Of a DNA stretch of 64,000 bases, positions 8,157-16,877 are shown in pieces. Each line of letters opens with the position of its first letter. Position 1 is the first letter of the stretch. The notes beneath the pieces are model-generated. The model saw nothing but the letters and a program-made list of their open reading frames with translations. It was not told where the DNA came from and made no database searches. The stretch is taken from contig NZ_JAHTBL010000004.1 of the NCBI RefSeq assembly GCF_020177595.1, positions 62,001 to 126,000 of the forward strand. Direction: 5' to 3'. The translations under genes were made by a program, and so were the position numbers. This stretch comes from Cognatishimia sp. MH4019 (GTDB lineage: Bacteria; Pseudomonadota; Alphaproteobacteria; Rhodobacterales; Rhodobacteraceae).

Positions 8157-8615
8157 CTAGACCGGCAAAGCCGTCGTCTTGAACACCGTGCGCAGTGCAA
8201 AGTTCGACCGCATCCCTTGCACCCCCGGCAGGGTCGCAAGAGACCGGCGGTGGATCGAGGCGAAATCCTCGGTATCGCGGGCCACAACTTTCAGCATGTA
8301 ATCCGCCGTCCCCGCCATCAGATGGCATTCCAGCACATCCGGAACGCGCGCCACGGCTTTCTCGAACGCCTCCAGCACATCGTCAGTTTGACCGCTCAGC
8401 GTGATCTCGACAAAGACCGTCGTTTGCCGCCCAACCTTGCGCGGATCAACCAGCGCCACGTAGTCCCGGATGAAGCCTGCGCTTTCCAGTTGCTGCACGC
8501 GGCGGTGACAGGCGGACGCAGAGAGGTTGATCCGCTCGGCCAGATCCGCGTTGGAGATCCGGCCTTGCTTTTGCAACACCCCCAGAATGCGTTGGTCGAT
8601 ACTGTCTAAAGTCAT
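8157..8615 (-). CDS. Lrp/AsnC family transcriptional regulator
   Basis: A 152-aa leucine-responsive-type regulator with an N-terminal winged HTH (LDSIDQRILGVLQKQGRISN, then a recognition helix SASACHRRVQQLE, residues 3-40) and a C-terminal RAM/AsnC ligand domain containing the GTADYMLKV motif (near 103-111). Divergent from the alanine dehydrogenase gene, so it is probably its regulator, as with AldR-like proteins; the ligand is probably L-alanine or another amino acid. Two direct copies of CGTCGAAAW 45 bp apart in the shared intergenic region may be binding sites. Confidence 0.92.
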   Translation of the reverse strand: MTLDSIDQRILGVLQKQGRISNADLAERINLSASACHRRVQQLESAGFIRDYVALVDPRKVGRQTTVFVEITLSGQTDDVLEAFEKAVARVPDVLECHLMAGTADYMLKVVARDTEDFASIHRRSLATLPGVQGMRSNFALRTVFKTTALPV

Positions 8616-8745
8616 CGCGTCGAAATTCCTTCGGAGAAATGCATGATCGGCGGAAAAATCTACGTCGAAAATACACGATACGCCCTAAGATCGCGACACA
8701 ATTCTTATGCAGGGGAATATGGTCCCAGATCAGGAGGATTACATC

Positions 8746-9864
8746 ATGCATATCGGTTGCCCGAAAGAGATCAAACCACAGGAATTTCGCGTTGGCCTGA
8801 CGCCCAATGCCGCCCGCGAGGCGGTGGCGCACGGCCACACTGTTTCTGTGCAAACACAGGCTGGTGCCGGCGCTGGCTTCCCAGACGAGGATTACATCGC
8901 GGCGGGCGCGCAAATCACCGACACGGCAGAGGAAATCTTTGCCTCCGCCGACATGATCGTGAAGGTTAAAGAGCCTCAGGCCGTCGAGCGCAAGATGCTT
9001 CGCGAGAACCAAATCCTTTTCACCTATCTGCATCTCGCCCCCGACCCAGAGCAGACCAAAGACTTGCTCGCCTCAGGCTGCACAGCAATTGCTTATGAAA
9101 CCGTCACTGATGCTGCGGGCGGTTTGCCGTTGCTTGCCCCGATGTCGGAGGTTGCAGGCAAACTGGCCCCGCAAGTTGGCGCGTGGACGCTGCAAAAGGC
9201 AAATGGTGGGCGTGGCGTTTTGATGGGCGGTATCCCCGGCGTCGGCCCGGCGCGTGTCGCTGTCATCGGCGGAGGTGTTGTTGGCACCCACGCGGCGCGT
9301 GTCGCAGCCGGTATGGGCGCCGATGTCACAGTGCTCGACCGCTCGTTGCCGCGGATGCGCTATCTGGATGACGCGTTCAGCGGCCTCTTCAAGACGAGCT
9401 TTGCCAGCGCTGGCAATACCGCCGAGCTGGTGGCCGACGCCGATATGGTTATCGGCGCCGTCCTGATCCCAGGTGCGGCAGCCCCCAAACTGGTCACCCG
9501 CGCGCAGTTGTCAGATATGAAGCCCGGCGCGGCAATCGTTGATGTGGCGATTGACCAAGGCGGCTGCTTTGAGACGTCTAAGGCGACGACCCATCAGGAT
9601 CCCATCTATGAGGTCGACGGCATCATGCATTACTGCGTTGCCAACATGCCTGGCGCTGTCGCGCGGACGTCAACCATCGGGTTGGGCAACGCGACGATGC
9701 CGTTCATGCTGGCGCTGGCAGACAAGGGTTGGCGGCAAGCCTGCGAGGACGACCCGCATCTGTTGAACGGGCTGAATGTCCATGCAGGCCATCTGACCTA
9801 CTACGCGGTCGGCAAGGCTCTTGGGATGGATGTAATGTCACCCACACTCGCGCTCAAAGCTTAG
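8746..9864 (+). CDS. ald: Alanine dehydrogenase
   Basis: Catalyses NAD-dependent oxidative deamination of L-alanine to pyruvate and ammonia; 372 aa, as usual. It starts MHIGCPKEIKPQEFRVGLTP, and has the catalytic Lys region VKVKEP (near residue 75), HLAPDPEQT around 95, the Rossmann GGGVVGTHAARVAAGMG (about 175) and the DVAIDQGGC segment (about 270). The start at 8746 is preceded by AGGAGG 8 bases upstream. Divergently paired with an Lrp-family gene, which implies substrate-induced control. A longer upstream ATG at 8707 lacks such a site. Confidence 0.95.
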   Translation: MHIGCPKEIKPQEFRVGLTPNAAREAVAHGHTVSVQTQAGAGAGFPDEDYIAAGAQITDTAEEIFASADMIVKVKEPQAVERKMLRENQILFTYLHLAPDPEQTKDLLASGCTAIAYETVTDAAGGLPLLAPMSEVAGKLAPQVGAWTLQKANGGRGVLMGGIPGVGPARVAVIGGGVVGTHAARVAAGMGADVTVLDRSLPRMRYLDDAFSGLFKTSFASAGNTAELVADADMVIGAVLIPGAAAPKLVTRAQLSDMKPGAAIVDVAIDQGGCFETSKATTHQDPIYEVDGIMHYCVANMPGAVARTSTIGLGNATMPFMLALADKGWRQACEDDPHLLNGLNVHAGHLTYYAVGKALGMDVMSPTLALKA

Positions 9865-10055
9865 CGACGGTTCACAAAATGCGAGAGGATGAGGAAGACC
9901 ACGCCAGCGACGAGAAAGACGAAAGTCAAAGGAAGGAACAGACTTTCGTTCACAGCGCCGTGGGGGCCTATATCTCCGTAAAAAAGTATCTCGGCCAGAC
10001 CGGAGAGGCCAACCAGAACAAAGGATATAACTGCTGCGATTTGTAGTCGGGTCAT
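9861..10055 (-). CDS. Small two-pass membrane protein, unknown function
   Basis: A 64-aa protein starting MTRLQIAAVISFVLVGLSGL, with two hydrophobic segments (about residues 5-24 and 37-57) and a basic end (FVNRR). No family recognised. It overlaps the end of ald by 4 bp on the other strand. An upstream in-frame ATG at 10079 would add 8 residues; the inner start gives the better membrane topology. Confidence 0.55.
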   Translation of the reverse strand: MTRLQIAAVISFVLVGLSGLAEILFYGDIGPHGAVNESLFLPLTFVFLVAGVVFLILSHFVNRR

Positions 10056-10129
10056 TCTATCTCCACAAATATTTGGCAATAGAAAAACGCATCAGTCCCG
10101 CACGTGTTCCGGGTCGCCTCGTCGCACAT

Positions 10130-10154
10130 AAAAAGACCCGCCGATCAGGGCGGG
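10130..10154 (-). terminator. Rho-independent terminator after mscL
   Basis: Read on the minus strand, GGCGGG pairs with CCCGCC on either side of a small loop and is followed by TCTTTTTA, about 25 bp after the mscL stop. Confidence 0.8.
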
Positions 10155-10178
10155 CCTTCGAACCAAATCTTCGGTTAC

Positions 10179-10601
10179 TTACTTTTTGAGCGCGTCGCGA
10201 ATCTCCATCAGCAGCTCTTCCTGGGTCGGGCCTTTCGGCTCTTCCGGGGCGGGCTCTTCTTCCTTGGCGGCTGCGTCCTTGGCACGGTTGACTGCCTTGA
10301 CCAGCAGGAACACCACAAACGCGATGATCAGGAAGTTGAGGATCGCCATAACGAAACGGCCCCATGCGAAGACCGCAGCCCCCGCTTCTTCGGCTTCCGC
10401 CATCGAGGCATACTCGCCTTCACCCAGCAGCACATACTGACCCGCAAAATCGATGCCGCCCATAAAGAGGCTGATAATCGGGTTGATCAAATCCCCGACA
10501 AGCGAGGACACAATCGCGGTAAACGCAGCACCGATGATGATACCGACCGCCATGTCCATGACATTGCCCTTGGCGATGAAGTCTTTGAATTCTTGTAACA
10601 T
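10179..10601 (-). CDS. mscL: Large-conductance mechanosensitive channel MscL
   Basis: Inner-membrane osmotic safety valve, forming a pentamer; 140 aa. The N-terminal amphipathic helix [20 protein letters not shown] leads into TM1 (about residues 15-42, with [16 protein letters not shown]). A periplasmic loop and TM2 (about 72-98) are followed by a charged C-terminal bundle that ends [14 protein letters not shown]. It stands alone and has its own terminator. Confidence 0.96.
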   Translation of the reverse strand: MLQEFKDFIAKGNVMDMAVGIIIGAAFTAIVSSLVGDLINPIISLFMGGIDFAGQYVLLGEGEYASMAEAEEAGAAVFAWGRFVMAILNFLIIAFVVFLLVKAVNRAKDAAAKEEEPAPEEPKGPTQEELLMEIRDALKK

Positions 10602-10750
10602 ATTTGGCTATCTCCACTGTCTTTTACACGGGGCGCAGATCTTTGCCTGCTCACCCACGCACAATCATAACTGCATTTCTCAACCGAACCATGGGTTTTT
10701 TACGCATCAAAGAAGAGTATGTCTGGTGGGAAAATTTCAAAGGAGTTCCC

Positions 10751-11446
10751 ATGTCCGATCTATCCCAATTCGAGATCACCAAACGCTGGCCCGCCAAAGA
10801 CCCGTCCGTGATCCAGCTCTATTCGTTTCCGACGCCCAATGGCGTGAAAATCTCGATCGCTCTGGAAGAGATGGGGCTGGCATACGAGGCCCACACCGTG
10901 ACCCTGTCTGATGCGGATGTGAAAAGCCCGGAATTCCTGTCGCTGAACCCCAACAACAAGATCCCCGCGATCATTGATCCCGACGGTCCGGACGGTCCCT
11001 TGGGTCTGTTTGAAAGCGGCGCGATCCTGATCTATCTGGCCGAAAAATCGGGCCAGTTGATTGGATCGACTGCGGTGCAGAAAGCCGAGACGATCCAATG
11101 GTTGATGTTCCAGATGGGCGGGCTTGGCCCGATGTTTGGCCAGCTTGGCTTTTTCACCAAATTCGCTGGGGCCGAGATCGAAGACCCCCGCCCCCGCGAG
11201 CGTTATATCAACGAAGCCAAGCGCCTGATGGCCGTGCTGGAAAAGCAGCTTGAGGGTCGCGATTGGATCACTGGCGACTATTCCATCGCGGATATCGCGA
11301 TTGCCCCTTGGCTGCGCGCGCTCGATTTCTACGGCGCGAAAGAGACGCTGGGCTGGGACGATCACCCCAACCTCGTCGCCTATCTGGAGCGGTTCGTGGC
11401 CCGCCCCGCCGTTGCGAAAGGTCTGACTATTCCGCCGCGCGGATAG
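10751..11446 (+). CDS. Glutathione S-transferase family protein
   Basis: A 231-aa thioredoxin-fold N-terminal domain plus helical C-terminal domain. IQLYSFPTPNGVKISIALEE (residues 18-37) and LNPNNKIPAIIDPDGPDGPL (about 60-79) match the YfcG/Nu-class GST pattern, with a P-rich cis-Pro motif KIPAI and GLFESGAILIYLAEK as the G-site helix. Start chosen at 10751 because AAGGAG lies 8 bases before it. Possible roles are disulfide reduction or detoxification. Its 3' end overlaps ytoQ on the opposite strand by 20 bp. Confidence 0.9.
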   Translation: MSDLSQFEITKRWPAKDPSVIQLYSFPTPNGVKISIALEEMGLAYEAHTVTLSDADVKSPEFLSLNPNNKIPAIIDPDGPDGPLGLFESGAILIYLAEKSGQLIGSTAVQKAETIQWLMFQMGGLGPMFGQLGFFTKFAGAEIEDPRPRERYINEAKRLMAVLEKQLEGRDWITGDYSIADIAIAPWLRALDFYGAKETLGWDDHPNLVAYLERFVARPAVAKGLTIPPRG

Positions 11447-11897
11447 CCGCTTCGGGCAGCTTGCCTGTCAGCACATAGTTGAGGATTTCAACCACTTGCC
11501 GCGGCTCTTCGCACACAGCCAGCGCCGCGGCATCCACCTCTTTCAGCGGGTGCTGATGCTCGGGCCCGTGCATGACAATCAGGGATTTACCTAGCGCCGC
11601 CGCGTAGCCCGCATCAAACGCCGCGTTCCACTGTTTGTATTTCTCGCCAAAGCGGACCACCACGATATCGGCATCCTCGATCCCCTTGCGGGTGCGGATC
11701 GCGTTGATGTTAGCGCCCTTGTTGTCGTGCCAGAACTTGTTCGGCTCGGCCCCAAGGATCGCCACGCCGCAATCATCGGACGCGTCGTGATCGGTGACGG
11801 GGCTGTTGAAGGTCACATCAAGACCGCTGGCCCCTTCGGTGATCTGCTCACGCCAATCGGTGTGAATTTCGCCGGACAGGTATACGTTGAGGGTCAT
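11427..11897 (-). CDS. ytoQ: YtoQ family protein
   Basis: A 156-aa protein beginning MTLNVYLSGEIHTDWREQI, the hallmark of the YtoQ family, which has a nucleoside 2-deoxyribosyltransferase-like fold. The segments FNSPVTDHDASDDCG and DIVVVRFGEKYKQWNAAFDAGYA carry the presumed nucleotide-site acidic residues. Biochemical function is unproven. It is convergent with the GST gene and its last 20 bp lie inside that gene. Confidence 0.85.
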   Translation of the reverse strand: MTLNVYLSGEIHTDWREQITEGASGLDVTFNSPVTDHDASDDCGVAILGAEPNKFWHDNKGANINAIRTRKGIEDADIVVVRFGEKYKQWNAAFDAGYAAALGKSLIVMHGPEHQHPLKEVDAAALAVCEEPRQVVEILNYVLTGKLPEAAIRAAE

Positions 11898-11955
11898 GGG
11901 TCGGATCTCCTATTGCGTTATCACAGATATAGCGCGGATGGGCCGAATTTCGACC

Positions 11956-14352
11956 CTATCCGCGTAATGTGCCGCCCGTGGCCTTTGTCACCTTCTCGAC
12001 GATCTTGGCGCTGACGGCTTCGATATCCGCGTCCTTGAGAGTTGCGTCTGTCGGCTGCAAGCGCACCGTGATCGCGAGCGATTTCTTACCCTCACCCAGT
12101 GATCCGCCGATGAACTCGTCGAACACGCGCACCTCTTCGATCAGCGCTTTGTCGGCCCCGGCGGCGGCGTTTACCAATGTCAAAGCCTCGACGTCTCCAT
12201 CCACGACAAACGCGAAATCCCGCTCGACCGCTTGCAGATCGGTCATCGCAAGCGCCCCGCGCGAGGTCGTGCGCTTCTTGGGTAGCGGCACTTCGGCAGG
12301 GAAAACGGTGAAGGCCATCGCAGGGCCTTTAACGTCCATCTCTTGCAGCACTTTGGGATGCAATTCACCGAAAACGCCCAGCACTTTCTTGGGCCCAAGG
12401 CAAATCATCCCGTGCCGCCCCGGATGCCACCACTCCGGCGCACCGCGCAGAATTTGCACCTTGGCAGGGGCACCGATAGCGGCCAGCACAGCCTCGGCAT
12501 CCGCCTTCACGTCGAACACATCGACGGGGCGCTGCGATCCATGCACATCCTTGTGGCCAGTCTGACCCACGATCAAACCGCTGATCTGCAAATTCTGCTC
12601 ACCGGGCTCACCGCCGTGGAAGGCCGCACCCACCTCGAACAGCGCGAGGTTGTTAAAGCCACGCGCCTGATTGCGCGCAGCCGCTTGCAGCAAGCCGGGC
12701 AACAGCGCAGGCCGCATATGGCTCATTTCCGAGGAAATCGGGTTCTCGAGCATCGTCGCATCATCACCGCCGCCGAACAGGCTGGCCGAAGCTTTGTCGA
12801 TGAATGAATAGGTCACGCATTCATTATAACCCAGCGCCGCAGCGGTCCGCCGTGCGGCCTGTTCGCGACGTTGCATCGGCGTCAGGATCGGCTTTGGCAC
12901 ACCCGCATGGGCGCGCTTGAGCGGCTTGCCTTCCAGCTTGGTCAGCGACGCAATCCGCGCGACTTCTTCCACCAGATCAGCCTCGCCCTGCACATCAGGC
13001 CGCCAGGACGGCACTTGCGCCATGTCGCCATCCATCACAAAGCCCAACGCTTCGAGCGACGCGCGCTGCTCATCCGCAGGCAGGCTCATCCCGACAAGGC
13101 TTTCGACCCGCGCCGTGTCCAGCTTGTAGGCGCGCGAATGGTCGGGGATTTCCCCCGCAACCACCACATCCGAGGCTTCCCCACCGCACAAGTCCAGGAT
13201 CATCCGCGTCGCATGCTCAAGGCCCACGGGCGTCCACGCCGGATCAATCCCGCGCTCAAACCGATACCGCGCGTCCGAGTTGATCTTCAAAGCGCGGCCC
13301 GTATAGGCGGTGCGGATCGGATCGAAGAACGCAGCCTCGACAAAGACGTTCACCGTCTCTTCGGTGCAGCCCGTGTCCAGCCCACCCATGATCCCGGCAA
13401 GGCTTTCAACGCCGTTCTCATCGGAAATCGCGGTCATGTCAGCGGCCAGCGTGTATTCTTTTTCGTCCAGCCCAAGGAACGTCTCGCCCCCCTTGGCGCG
13501 GTGCACCCGCAGATCGCCCTGCACCTTGTCCGCATCGAACACATGCAGCGGGCGGTTGCGGTCATAGGTGAAGAAGTTGGTGATATCGACCAGTGTCGAA
13601 ATCGGGCGCAACCCGATGGCTTTCAACGCCTGTTGCAGCCACGCAGGGCTCGGCCCGTTCTTCACACCTTTAATCACGCGGCCATAAAAAACAGGCGCCT
13701 GATCCAGCGTATCCGCATCAATCGTGACGTTGATCGGGCAGGGGAAGCTGCCCTTGATCGGATCGCAATCCCGCGCCTTCATCACGCCCAAACCACGCGC
13801 CGCCAGATCGCGCGCAATCCCGCGCACGCCCAGCGCATCGGGGCGGTTCGGCGTAATCGCAATTTCGATCACCGGATCAACCTTCGACGGGTCATGCGCG
13901 GCCAACCAATCGACAAAGCGATCCCCAACCTCGCCCGAGGGCAGCTCGATAATGCCGTCATGCTCCTCGCTCAATTCCATCTCGCGCTCGGAACACATCA
14001 TGCCGTAGCTTTCGATCCCACGGATTTTGCCGACGCCAATCGTGGTATCAATGCCCGGCACATAAACCCCCGGTTTGGCGATCACCACAGTGATGCCTTC
14101 CCGCGCATTCGGCGCACCGCAAATGATCTGCGTCTCGCCCGCGTCGGTGGCGACCTGACAGACCTTCAGCTTGTCCGCATCTGGGTGCTTTTCCGCGCTC
14201 ATGACCTTGCCGATGGTAAAATCAGCCAGCCGGTCCAGCGGGTTCTCGACCCCCTCGACCTCCAATCCCAAATCGGTCAGCGCATAAAGGATATCGTCCA
14301 AAGACGCATCGGTCTCCAGATGATCCTTGAGCCAGCTCAGCGTGAATTTCAT
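11956..14352 (-). CDS. pheT: Phenylalanine-tRNA ligase beta subunit
   Basis: Large subunit of the heterotetrameric PheRS, 798 aa. Domains in order: N-terminal helix and tRNA-binding OB domain (DKLKVCQVATDAGETQIICG, about residues 60-79), B3/B4 editing domain (IARDLAARGLGVMKARDC around 165), B5, the catalytic-like core and the C-terminal ferredoxin-like anticodon-binding domain (about 705-798, RLQPTDATLKDADIEA). It lies downstream of pheS and one small membrane gene on the same strand and is probably co-transcribed with them. Confidence 0.97.
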   Translation of the reverse strand: MKFTLSWLKDHLETDASLDDILYALTDLGLEVEGVENPLDRLADFTIGKVMSAEKHPDADKLKVCQVATDAGETQIICGAPNAREGITVVIAKPGVYVPGIDTTIGVGKIRGIESYGMMCSEREMELSEEHDGIIELPSGEVGDRFVDWLAAHDPSKVDPVIEIAITPNRPDALGVRGIARDLAARGLGVMKARDCDPIKGSFPCPINVTIDADTLDQAPVFYGRVIKGVKNGPSPAWLQQALKAIGLRPISTLVDITNFFTYDRNRPLHVFDADKVQGDLRVHRAKGGETFLGLDEKEYTLAADMTAISDENGVESLAGIMGGLDTGCTEETVNVFVEAAFFDPIRTAYTGRALKINSDARYRFERGIDPAWTPVGLEHATRMILDLCGGEASDVVVAGEIPDHSRAYKLDTARVESLVGMSLPADEQRASLEALGFVMDGDMAQVPSWRPDVQGEADLVEEVARIASLTKLEGKPLKRAHAGVPKPILTPMQRREQAARRTAAALGYNECVTYSFIDKASASLFGGGDDATMLENPISSEMSHMRPALLPGLLQAAARNQARGFNNLALFEVGAAFHGGEPGEQNLQISGLIVGQTGHKDVHGSQRPVDVFDVKADAEAVLAAIGAPAKVQILRGAPEWWHPGRHGMICLGPKKVLGVFGELHPKVLQEMDVKGPAMAFTVFPAEVPLPKKRTTSRGALAMTDLQAVERDFAFVVDGDVEALTLVNAAAGADKALIEEVRVFDEFIGGSLGEGKKSLAITVRLQPTDATLKDADIEAVSAKIVEKVTKATGGTLRG

Positions 14353-14421
14353 AGCATTTCGTCCTATCGGGGCGGGTTTGGGCAGGGCATATCCGATTGC
14401 ATGCGCGGGGGAAAGAGCGGG

Positions 14422-14631
14422 TCAGTCCTTGGTCTTGTCGCGATCCGGAAAGCGATGATCCAGCCACTTACCGACGCCATAGGCCGGGATCAAAACAGCG
14501 GCCCAGCCCAGCGCATTAATCACTGTCAGCCGCCATTTCGTTTCAAACGGCATCCGGTCGGACAGCCACAGGAAGACGTGGGCAATGACAACGAGCGTTA
14601 GGAGGGCGATGACGGCGTGGCGAAGGCGCAT
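14422..14631 (-). CDS. Small two-pass membrane protein between pheS and pheT
   Basis: A 69-aa protein with two hydrophobic segments (about residues 7-24 and 36-55) and a charged C-terminus (HRFPDRDKTKD). Its ATG directly follows the pheS stop codon with no gap, so translation is likely coupled, and pheT begins 69 bp later. No family recognised and no known link to tRNA charging. Confidence 0.7.
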   Translation of the reverse strand: MRLRHAVIALLTLVVIAHVFLWLSDRMPFETKWRLTVINALGWAAVLIPAYGVGKWLDHRFPDRDKTKD

Positions 14632-15705
14632 CTAGCGCGACAACCCGCCCTGCAAGCTCGGCTGATCCAGCGCGGCAAACCCGTAATGGCGCAGCCAGCG
14701 CAGGTCGCTGTCGAAGAACGCGCGCAGGTCGGGGATGCCGTATTTCAGCATCGCGATCCGGTCGATCCCCATACCAAAGGCAAAGCCCTGATACTTGGCC
14801 GGATCAATGCCACCCGCCTCAAGCACTTTCGGGTGCACCATACCACTGCCCAAAATCTCCAGCCAGTCGTCGCCCTCGCCCAGCTTGAGCGTGCCGCCTT
14901 CCCAGCTGCACCGGATATCGACCTCGGCCGAAGGTTCGGTGAACGGGAAATGCGAGGCGCGGAAGCGCAGCTCTACGCCGTCCACTTCAAAGAACGCGCG
15001 GCAGAACTCTTCCAACACCCATTTCAGGTTCGCCATCGAGATATCGGTATCAATCGCCAAACCCTCAACCTGATGGAACATCGGCGTATGGGTCTGGTCG
15101 TAATCGGCGCGATACACACGACCCGGACAAATCACGCGAATGGGCGCGCCTTGCGCCTCCATCGACCGGATCTGCACTGGAGATGTATGAGTCCGCAACA
15201 CATGGGGTGGGCGATTGTCGCCCTCGGCGCGATGCGTATAAAATGTATCCATCTCGGCCCGTGCGGGGTGGTGGCCCGGAATGTTCAAAGCATCGAAATT
15301 ATACCAATCGCTTTCGATCTGCGGACCTTCGGCCACAGCAAATCCCATATCAGCGAAGATCGCCGTCACTTCCTCCGACACCTGGGACACCGGATGAATC
15401 GTCCCAACCCGCCGCTCCCGCGCTGGCAAGGAGACATCCAGCCACTCAGTCTTCAACCGCTCGTTCAACGCCGCATCCGCCAGCGCTGCCTTCTTGGCCG
15501 ACAAAGCCGAATTGATCTCGTCCTTCAACGCATTCAGCGCAGGGCCTGCCACTTGACGCTCTTCGGGCGTCATTTTGCCCAATTCGCGCATCTTCAAGGA
15601 CACTTCGCCCTTTTTGCCAACGGCCTGCACGCGCAAATCCTCAAGCGCGGCCTCGTCTGCAGCACCGGAAATCGCCGAAATATACTTGTCTCTGAGATCG
15701 TCCAT
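14632..15705 (-). CDS. pheS: Phenylalanine-tRNA ligase alpha subunit
   Basis: Catalytic class II subunit of PheRS, 357 aa, attaching phenylalanine to tRNA-Phe. It has an N-terminal coiled coil (about residues 1-85), motif 2 ([14 protein letters not shown], near 200) and motif 3 at [20 protein letters not shown] (about 315-334). Start chosen at 15705, which has GGAGGG 6 bases upstream. It is upstream of a small membrane gene and pheT. A terminator after rplT separates it from the ribosomal genes, so it probably has its own promoter. Confidence 0.97.
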   Translation of the reverse strand: MDDLRDKYISAISGAADEAALEDLRVQAVGKKGEVSLKMRELGKMTPEERQVAGPALNALKDEINSALSAKKAALADAALNERLKTEWLDVSLPARERRVGTIHPVSQVSEEVTAIFADMGFAVAEGPQIESDWYNFDALNIPGHHPARAEMDTFYTHRAEGDNRPPHVLRTHTSPVQIRSMEAQGAPIRVICPGRVYRADYDQTHTPMFHQVEGLAIDTDISMANLKWVLEEFCRAFFEVDGVELRFRASHFPFTEPSAEVDIRCSWEGGTLKLGEGDDWLEILGSGMVHPKVLEAGGIDPAKYQGFAFGMGIDRIAMLKYGIPDLRAFFDSDLRWLRHYGFAALDQPSLQGGLSR

Positions 15706-15768
15706 CGGACCCTCCAATTCGTTGCAAACCTGCTACTAAGCGACAGCGGCCAAAGCAAGCCCACCCCT

Positions 15769-15821
15769 CTTTCGCTTTTTCAAAATATCCTAGGGGGGTC
15801 TGGGGGGATGAAATCCCCCCA
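15769..15821. repeat. Dispersed motif copy 2 with a C6/G6 hairpin
   Basis: CGCTTTTTCAAAATATCC is followed by TAGGGGGG and then by a perfect 9-bp hairpin TGGGGGGAT GAA ATCCCCCCA (15801-15821). It lies between pheS and the rplT terminator. The first part matches 6984-7005 and 62730-62751. The hairpin lacks a U-run, so it is more like a repeat element than a terminator. Confidence 0.65.
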
Positions 15822-15864
15822 GCATCGCGACGCAGGCGAAGCCGCGGCGCAATACCTCAAAACC

Positions 15865-15892
15865 AAAAACGCCGCCCCATTCAGGAGCGGCG
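15865..15892 (-). terminator. Rho-independent terminator after rplT
   Basis: Read on the minus strand, CGCCGCTCC, loop TGAAT, GGGGCGGCG with one G-T wobble forms a 9-bp stem followed by TTTTT, 30 bp after the rplT stop. Confidence 0.88.
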
Positions 15893-15922
15893 CTTCAATC
15901 TTTCAGAACCGATCCCGACGGA

Positions 15923-16285
15923 TCAGGCAGCCAGCGCCGCCTGTGCTTTCTCAACAATCGCACCAAATGCGTCCGGCTCGTTCACGGCCAGATCGGCCAG
16001 AACCTTGCGGTCCACCTCGATGCCAGCCAGCGTCAGACCGTTAATAAAGCGCGAATATGTCAGCGCTTCGTCATGGCTGCGCACAGCTGCGTTGATCCGC
16101 TGGATCCACAAAGCGCGGAAGTTGCGCTTGCGGTTCTTGCGGTCACGGGTTGCATATTGGTTTGCCTTGTCGACGGCCTGACGGGCCACCTTGAAGGTGT
16201 TTTTGCGACGGCCGTAATAGCCTTTCGCGGCATCCGTTACTTTCTTGTGACGGGCATGGGTTGTGGTGCCACCTTTAACGCGCAT
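15923..16285 (-). CDS. rplT: 50S ribosomal protein L20
   Basis: Basic 120-aa ribosomal protein that binds 23S rRNA early in assembly. It begins [28 protein letters not shown] (split here at residue 20 for reference), the L20 signature, followed by [17 protein letters not shown]. It lies 17 bp downstream of rpmI as in most bacteria. In many species L20 represses its own operon; no leader element was identified here. Confidence 0.98.
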   Translation of the reverse strand: MRVKGGTTTHARHKKVTDAAKGYYGRRKNTFKVARQAVDKANQYATRDRKNRKRNFRALWIQRINAAVRSHDEALTYSRFINGLTLAGIEVDRKVLADLAVNEPDAFGAIVEKAQAALAA

Positions 16286-16302
16286 CTCAAATCTCCTTCG
16301 AC

Positions 16303-16503
16303 TTAGCGGTCATAGGGCATGAAGCCCTTGACGATTTTGGCATCGGGAGCGGACAACGTGGTCGTGCCACGTGCGTCGCGGATGAATTTGCGGGTGCGCT
16401 TGATCATGCCGTGGCGTTTGCCAGCTTGACCAGCCAGGACCTTACCGGTCGCCGTCACTTTAAAGCGCTTCTTGGCGCTCGACTTTGTCTTCATCTTGGG
16501 CAT
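16303..16503 (-). CDS. rpmI: 50S ribosomal protein L35
   Basis: Small basic ribosomal protein of 66 aa, beginning [20 protein letters not shown] and containing the family motif [17 protein letters not shown]. It is the first gene of the rpmI-rplT pair; infC is not adjacent on this side. Confidence 0.98.
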   Translation of the reverse strand: MPKMKTKSSAKKRFKVTATGKVLAGQAGKRHGMIKRTRKFIRDARGTTTLSAPDAKIVKGFMPYDR

Positions 16504-16618
16504 TTCCGTCTCCTACGTTCAGGTTCGCTTTACGCGCGACTCGGCATGCCGCTTGGGCCGGACGCACGAACTCAGGCGCGCCGTATACGAAGGGCGCGGG
16601 TTCAGGGCAAGTCCTAAT

Positions 16619-16843
16619 TTAAAGGATGTAGCGGCCAACGACGTCGACGAAGACTTCCGGGATTTCGTTAATCTTATAGCCACCCGGTTTATTCGAGATC
16701 GCATAGACCACCATCACCCCGGACAGGACCACAACGATCGTGGCCACGCGCGGCGCGCGGCCATCCGACAGGGCCGACAAAATTGCGGGAATAGAAAATC
16801 CGCCTAAGACCAGGCCAATCACAAAAAGAAGATCATTATCCAT
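16619..16843 (-). CDS. Small membrane protein, unknown function
   Basis: A 74-aa protein with two hydrophobic segments (about residues 4-24 and 32-50), separated by DGRAPRV, and a soluble tail (NKPGGYKINEIPEVFVDVVG). No family recognised. It lies between pyk and rpmI on the same strand, 34 bp after the pyk stop, so it may be transcribed with pyk. Confidence 0.65.
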   Translation of the reverse strand: MDNDLLFVIGLVLGGFSIPAILSALSDGRAPRVATIVVVLSGVMVVYAISNKPGGYKINEIPEVFVDVVGRYIL

Positions 16844-16877
16844 TTAAACCACGTTACGCGGTGAAGAATGGACTCTA

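Noticed and set aside
12871-14601. A 576-codon plus-strand open frame
   Set aside because: It is the antisense shadow of pheT, which has complete PheRS beta-subunit domains; the product is Arg/His-rich and unlike any protein.
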